Shown here: piece after piece, positions 61,720-64,000 of the stretch
How positions within the stretch are numbered: position 1 is the first letter of the stretch
Layout: every line of letters begins with the position of its first letter
Position numbers and translations under genes: made by a program
Notes under the pieces: generated by a model
The model's input: the letters and a program-made list of their open reading frames with translations, nothing else
Told to the model about the DNA's origin: nothing
Database searches by the model: none
Assembly: GCF_001806325.1 (NCBI RefSeq)
Contig: NZ_CP017580.1
Span: 434,001 to 498,000 of the forward strand
Length of the DNA stretch: 64,000 nucleotides
Reading direction: 5' to 3'
Source: Curtobacterium sp. BH-2-1-1
GTDB lineage: Bacteria > Actinomycetota > Actinomycetes > Actinomycetales > Microbacteriaceae

Positions 61720-62975
61720 CAGCGTCGTCCTCCCTTGCGGCCGGCCATGCGGCGCAGGGTGCGCTCGCGGCTCAGCTCGGCTCGACGCGCGGCGACGGTC
61801 TCGGCGCGCTTCTTCCGCTGCAGGTCACGCAGCTCCTTGCGGGTGAACACCGCGTTGGCGGCGACGTCCACCTCGATCGCGGCGGCCTGCTCGTGCGGCT
61901 TGCGGAGCGACCACAAGTAGAGCCCGAGGATCACCGCGGCGCCGACGACCGCGTCGATGACGAGGCCCGTGACGCCGAGGCGGGCGATGCCGGACGCGAC
62001 CGCGCCGACGGCAGCGGCTGCCGGGAGGGTGATGAACCAGGCGATCACGATCTTGCCGGCGGTGGACCACTGGATCTTCGACCCGCGGCGGCCCAGACCG
62101 GCGCCGATGATCGATCCGGAGGACACCTGCGTGGTGGACAGCGCGAAGCCGAGGTGGCTCGAGGCGAGGATCGTCGCCGCGGTCGACGCCTCGGCCGCGA
62201 ACCCCTGCGTCGCGCGGATCTCGGTGATGCCGGACCCGAGCGTGCGGATGATGCGCCACCCGCCGGTGTACGTGCCGAGGGCGATCGCCAGGGCGCAGGC
62301 GATGACGACCCAGAACTGGACGCCCTGCTCGGACGACTGCGCACCCGAGGCGATGAGGGTCAGCGTGATGACGCCCATCGTCTTCTGCGCGTCGTTCGTG
62401 CCGTGCGCGAGCGACACCATCGAGCTCGTGAAGACCTGGCCGATGCGGAAGCCGCCGCGCTCGTTCGGGAAGACCGGGCGCCGGGTGATCCGGTACGCGA
62501 TCCGCGTGGACAGGAACGAGACCAGCGCGGCGATCACCGGCGAGAGGAACGCGGGGATGATCACCACCGTCAGCAGGGCCGCGTAGTTGACGGCGTTGAA
62601 CCCCGCACCGACGATCGCGGCACCGATGAGCCCGCCGAACAGCGCGTGCGAGGACGACGACGGCAGGCCGCGGAGCCACGTGATCATGTTCCAGACGACC
62701 GCCCCGATGAGCCCGGCGAAGATCATCTCCGGGCTGATCGCCACGCCTCCGGGCCCCTCGTTGATGAGGCCGTGCGAGATCGACGTCGCCACCGCGGTGC
62801 TGAGGAACGCACCGACGAGGTTGAGCACCGCGGCGACCGTGACGGCCACCTTGGGCTTCATCGCACCGGTGGCGATCGGGGTCGCCATCGCGTTGGCGGT
62901 GTCGTGAAAACCGTTTGTGAAGTCGAAGAAGAGGGCCAACGCGATGACCAGGACGACTATGAGTGTGATGTCCAC
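61719..62975 (-). CDS. Inorganic phosphate transporter (Pit family)
   Basis: 418 residues, about ten membrane segments. Both halves carry the Pit repeat: FTNGFHDTANAMATPIATGAM near the N-terminus and SLAHGTNDAQKTMGVI in the second half. LPSSSSHALFGGLIGAAI and GRRGSKIQWSTAGKIVIAW are also typical. Low-affinity metal-phosphate/H+ symport. GTG at 62975 is preferred (VDITLIVVL); GACACT lies eight bases upstream. The C-terminal tail is basic. Confidence 0.94.
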   Translation of the reverse strand: MDITLIVVLVIALALFFDFTNGFHDTANAMATPIATGAMKPKVAVTVAAVLNLVGAFLSTAVATSISHGLINEGPGGVAISPEMIFAGLIGAVVWNMITWLRGLPSSSSHALFGGLIGAAIVGAGFNAVNYAALLTVVIIPAFLSPVIAALVSFLSTRIAYRITRRPVFPNERGGFRIGQVFTSSMVSLAHGTNDAQKTMGVITLTLIASGAQSSEQGVQFWVVIACALAIALGTYTGGWRIIRTLGSGITEIRATQGFAAEASTAATILASSHLGFALSTTQVSSGSIIGAGLGRRGSKIQWSTAGKIVIAWFITLPAAAAVGAVASGIARLGVTGLVIDAVVGAAVILGLYLWSLRKPHEQAAAIEVDVAANAVFTRKELRDLQRKKRAETVAARRAELSRERTLRRMAGRKGGRR

Positions 62976-63091
62976 CGCGGGCAAGTGTCCCAGGCTGGAC
63001 GCCGCCTGGCAAACCCTGTCGGACACCTGCTGTTCATGTCGCCTTCGGACTCGTTCAGATCCGGAACCATTCCGATGGGAGAATGGACGGC

Positions 63092-64000
63092 ATGGACACC
63101 GTCGAGCTCCTCATCCTGTTGGTCGGATCGCTCGCGGTGACGGGGTTCGCTCGGGCCAAGGGACTGCCGGCGCCACTGCTCGTGACGGCCGTCGCCCTGG
63201 CCGCGTCGTTCCTGCCAGGCCTCCCGCCGATCGAGATCGACTCCGAGGTCATCCTGACGATCATCCTGCCGCCGCTGCTCTACTCGGCGGCGCTCGACGT
63301 GTCGTGGCAGAGCTTCCGGCAGTCGATCAAGCAGATCCGTCGACTCGGCATCTTCCTCGTGATCATCACGGCACTGGCCGTCGGCCTCGCGGCGTACATC
63401 ATCATCCCCGACATGGACTGGCCCGCGGCGATCCTGCTCGGCGCGATCGTCGCCCCGCCGGACGCGGTGTCGGCCGCCGCGATCGGCCGGAAGCTCGGGC
63501 TCCCCCGCCGCGTGATGACGGTGCTGTCCGGCGAGAGCCTCATCAACGACGCTGCGTCCCTGACGCTCGTGCGCGTGTTCACCCTGATCGCGGCGGGCAC
63601 CTCGCTCACGATCTGGCAGGACCTCGGGATCTTCGGCCTCGCGATCGGCGTCGGGCTGGCGGTCGGCATCGTCCTCGGCGTCGCGGTGCACTGGATCCGG
63701 ATGCGGATCAACGACCCGGTGGTCGAGACGATCATGAGCATCCTGCTGCCGTTCGTCGCGTACATCCTCGCCGAGGACCTCTCCGGCTCCGGGGTGATCG
63801 CGGTGGTGACCGCCGGCCTCTACATCGGCTACAACTCGCCGAAGGAGGGCTACGCGACCCGGCTGCAGGAGCGCCCGCTCTGGACGAGCATCGACGTCAT
63901 CCTCGAGGGGTTCGTCTTCGCCCTGATCGGCCTCCAGCTCAACACCGTCGTGCAGGACCTCGTCGAGAGCGAGCGCAGCCTCGGGCAGACCCTGACCGCC
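63092..64000 (+). CDS. Na+/H+ antiporter, CPA1/NhaP type (partial, runs off the window)
   Basis: The first 303 residues are present and the frame is open to the window edge. Multiple membrane segments. Family motifs: ILPPLLYSAALDVSWQSFRQ, AIVAPPDAVSAAAIG, LSGESLINDAASLTLVRVF (the transport Asp pair lies in this region) and FALIGLQLNTVV. It exchanges Na+ or K+ for H+ at the membrane. ATG at 63092 follows GGGAGAATGGACGG. Divergent from the Pit gene. Confidence 0.92.
   Translation, partial: MDTVELLILLVGSLAVTGFARAKGLPAPLLVTAVALAASFLPGLPPIEIDSEVILTIILPPLLYSAALDVSWQSFRQSIKQIRRLGIFLVIITALAVGLAAYIIIPDMDWPAAILLGAIVAPPDAVSAAAIGRKLGLPRRVMTVLSGESLINDAASLTLVRVFTLIAAGTSLTIWQDLGIFGLAIGVGLAVGIVLGVAVHWIRMRINDPVVETIMSILLPFVAYILAEDLSGSGVIAVVTAGLYIGYNSPKEGYATRLQERPLWTSIDVILEGFVFALIGLQLNTVVQDLVESERSLGQTLTA

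Noticed and set aside
1..64000. Search for tRNA, rRNA, insertion sequences, prophage genes, toxin-antitoxin or restriction systems
   Set aside because: I saw no transposase, integrase, capsid, methylase or toxin motif, and no tRNA-like cloverleaf by eye; a dedicated tRNA scan was not possible here.

Overview
This is a contiguous piece of a very GC-rich actinobacterial chromosome. Gene content and order (recA-recX-miaB-miaA-dapF with hflX and lexA nearby, parA-scpA-scpB-rluB-tyrA-cmk-der, a PriA-type hisA, clgR and a DUF3046 gene beside recA) point to Actinomycetia. Family-level similarity of several proteins suggests Microbacteriaceae, most plausibly a Curtobacterium-like plant or soil bacterium; the genus is inference. 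I see no tRNA or rRNA gene, no CRISPR array, no insertion sequence and no prophage. Almost every base is coding or in short intergenic gaps.

Layout. 1-6.1 kb: a gene end, a RecQ helicase with a phosphoribosyltransferase-like tail, an aldo/keto reductase divergent from an MmyB-type regulator, two small membrane proteins and a DM13-like membrane-anchored protein. 6.1-14.2 kb: a minus-strand operon for chromosome segregation and translation (parA, scpA, scpB, rluB, tyrA, cmk, der). 14.3-18.3 kb: histidine operon hisC-hisB-hisH-priA plus an SseB-like gene. 18.4-28.6 kb: the DNA-damage block, with a LysM protein divergent from lexA, hflX, a methyltransferase, dapF-miaA-miaB-recX-recA and clgR; LexA-type boxes sit at lexA/LysM and recA. 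28.8-39.6 kb: cinA, pgsA, ftsK, rnj, dapA, folA, thyA, a TIGR01777 epimerase, a TPR membrane protein and dapB. 39.6-50.4 kb: GNAT, DoxX, a histidine phosphatase, an M16 peptidase, a TetR regulator, a PEBP protein, pnp, a secreted coiled-coil wall protein, apbE with a small membrane-anchored partner, an FMN reductase and rpsO. 50.5-64 kb: VanZ, a GH6 glycosidase, an M4 protease with an emfourin-like inhibitor, HelD, an aldo/keto reductase with FKBP, an MFS transporter, YihY, aspA, a Pit phosphate transporter and the start of a Na+/H+ antiporter.

Three themes deserve attention. First, many transcription units look leaderless: a TAnnnT-like -10 box ends 6 or 7 bases before an ATG/GTG, and I used this to decide several start codons. 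One box (ATCCTAGGAT, 39635-39644) is palindromic and appears to serve dapB and a GNAT gene in both directions. Second, at least three families of dispersed intergenic palindromes occur: one built on GGAGGCGCGGTG, one on CCGACATCGAACC, and one on GTGAGCAG/GGTCGGGT. Third, there are compact two-gene systems: the M4 protease with its emfourin-like inhibitor, and apbE translationally coupled to a 108-residue anchored protein that ends in an SGAT tetrapeptide, the type of motif ApbE flavinylates, but without any visible FMN-binding domain.
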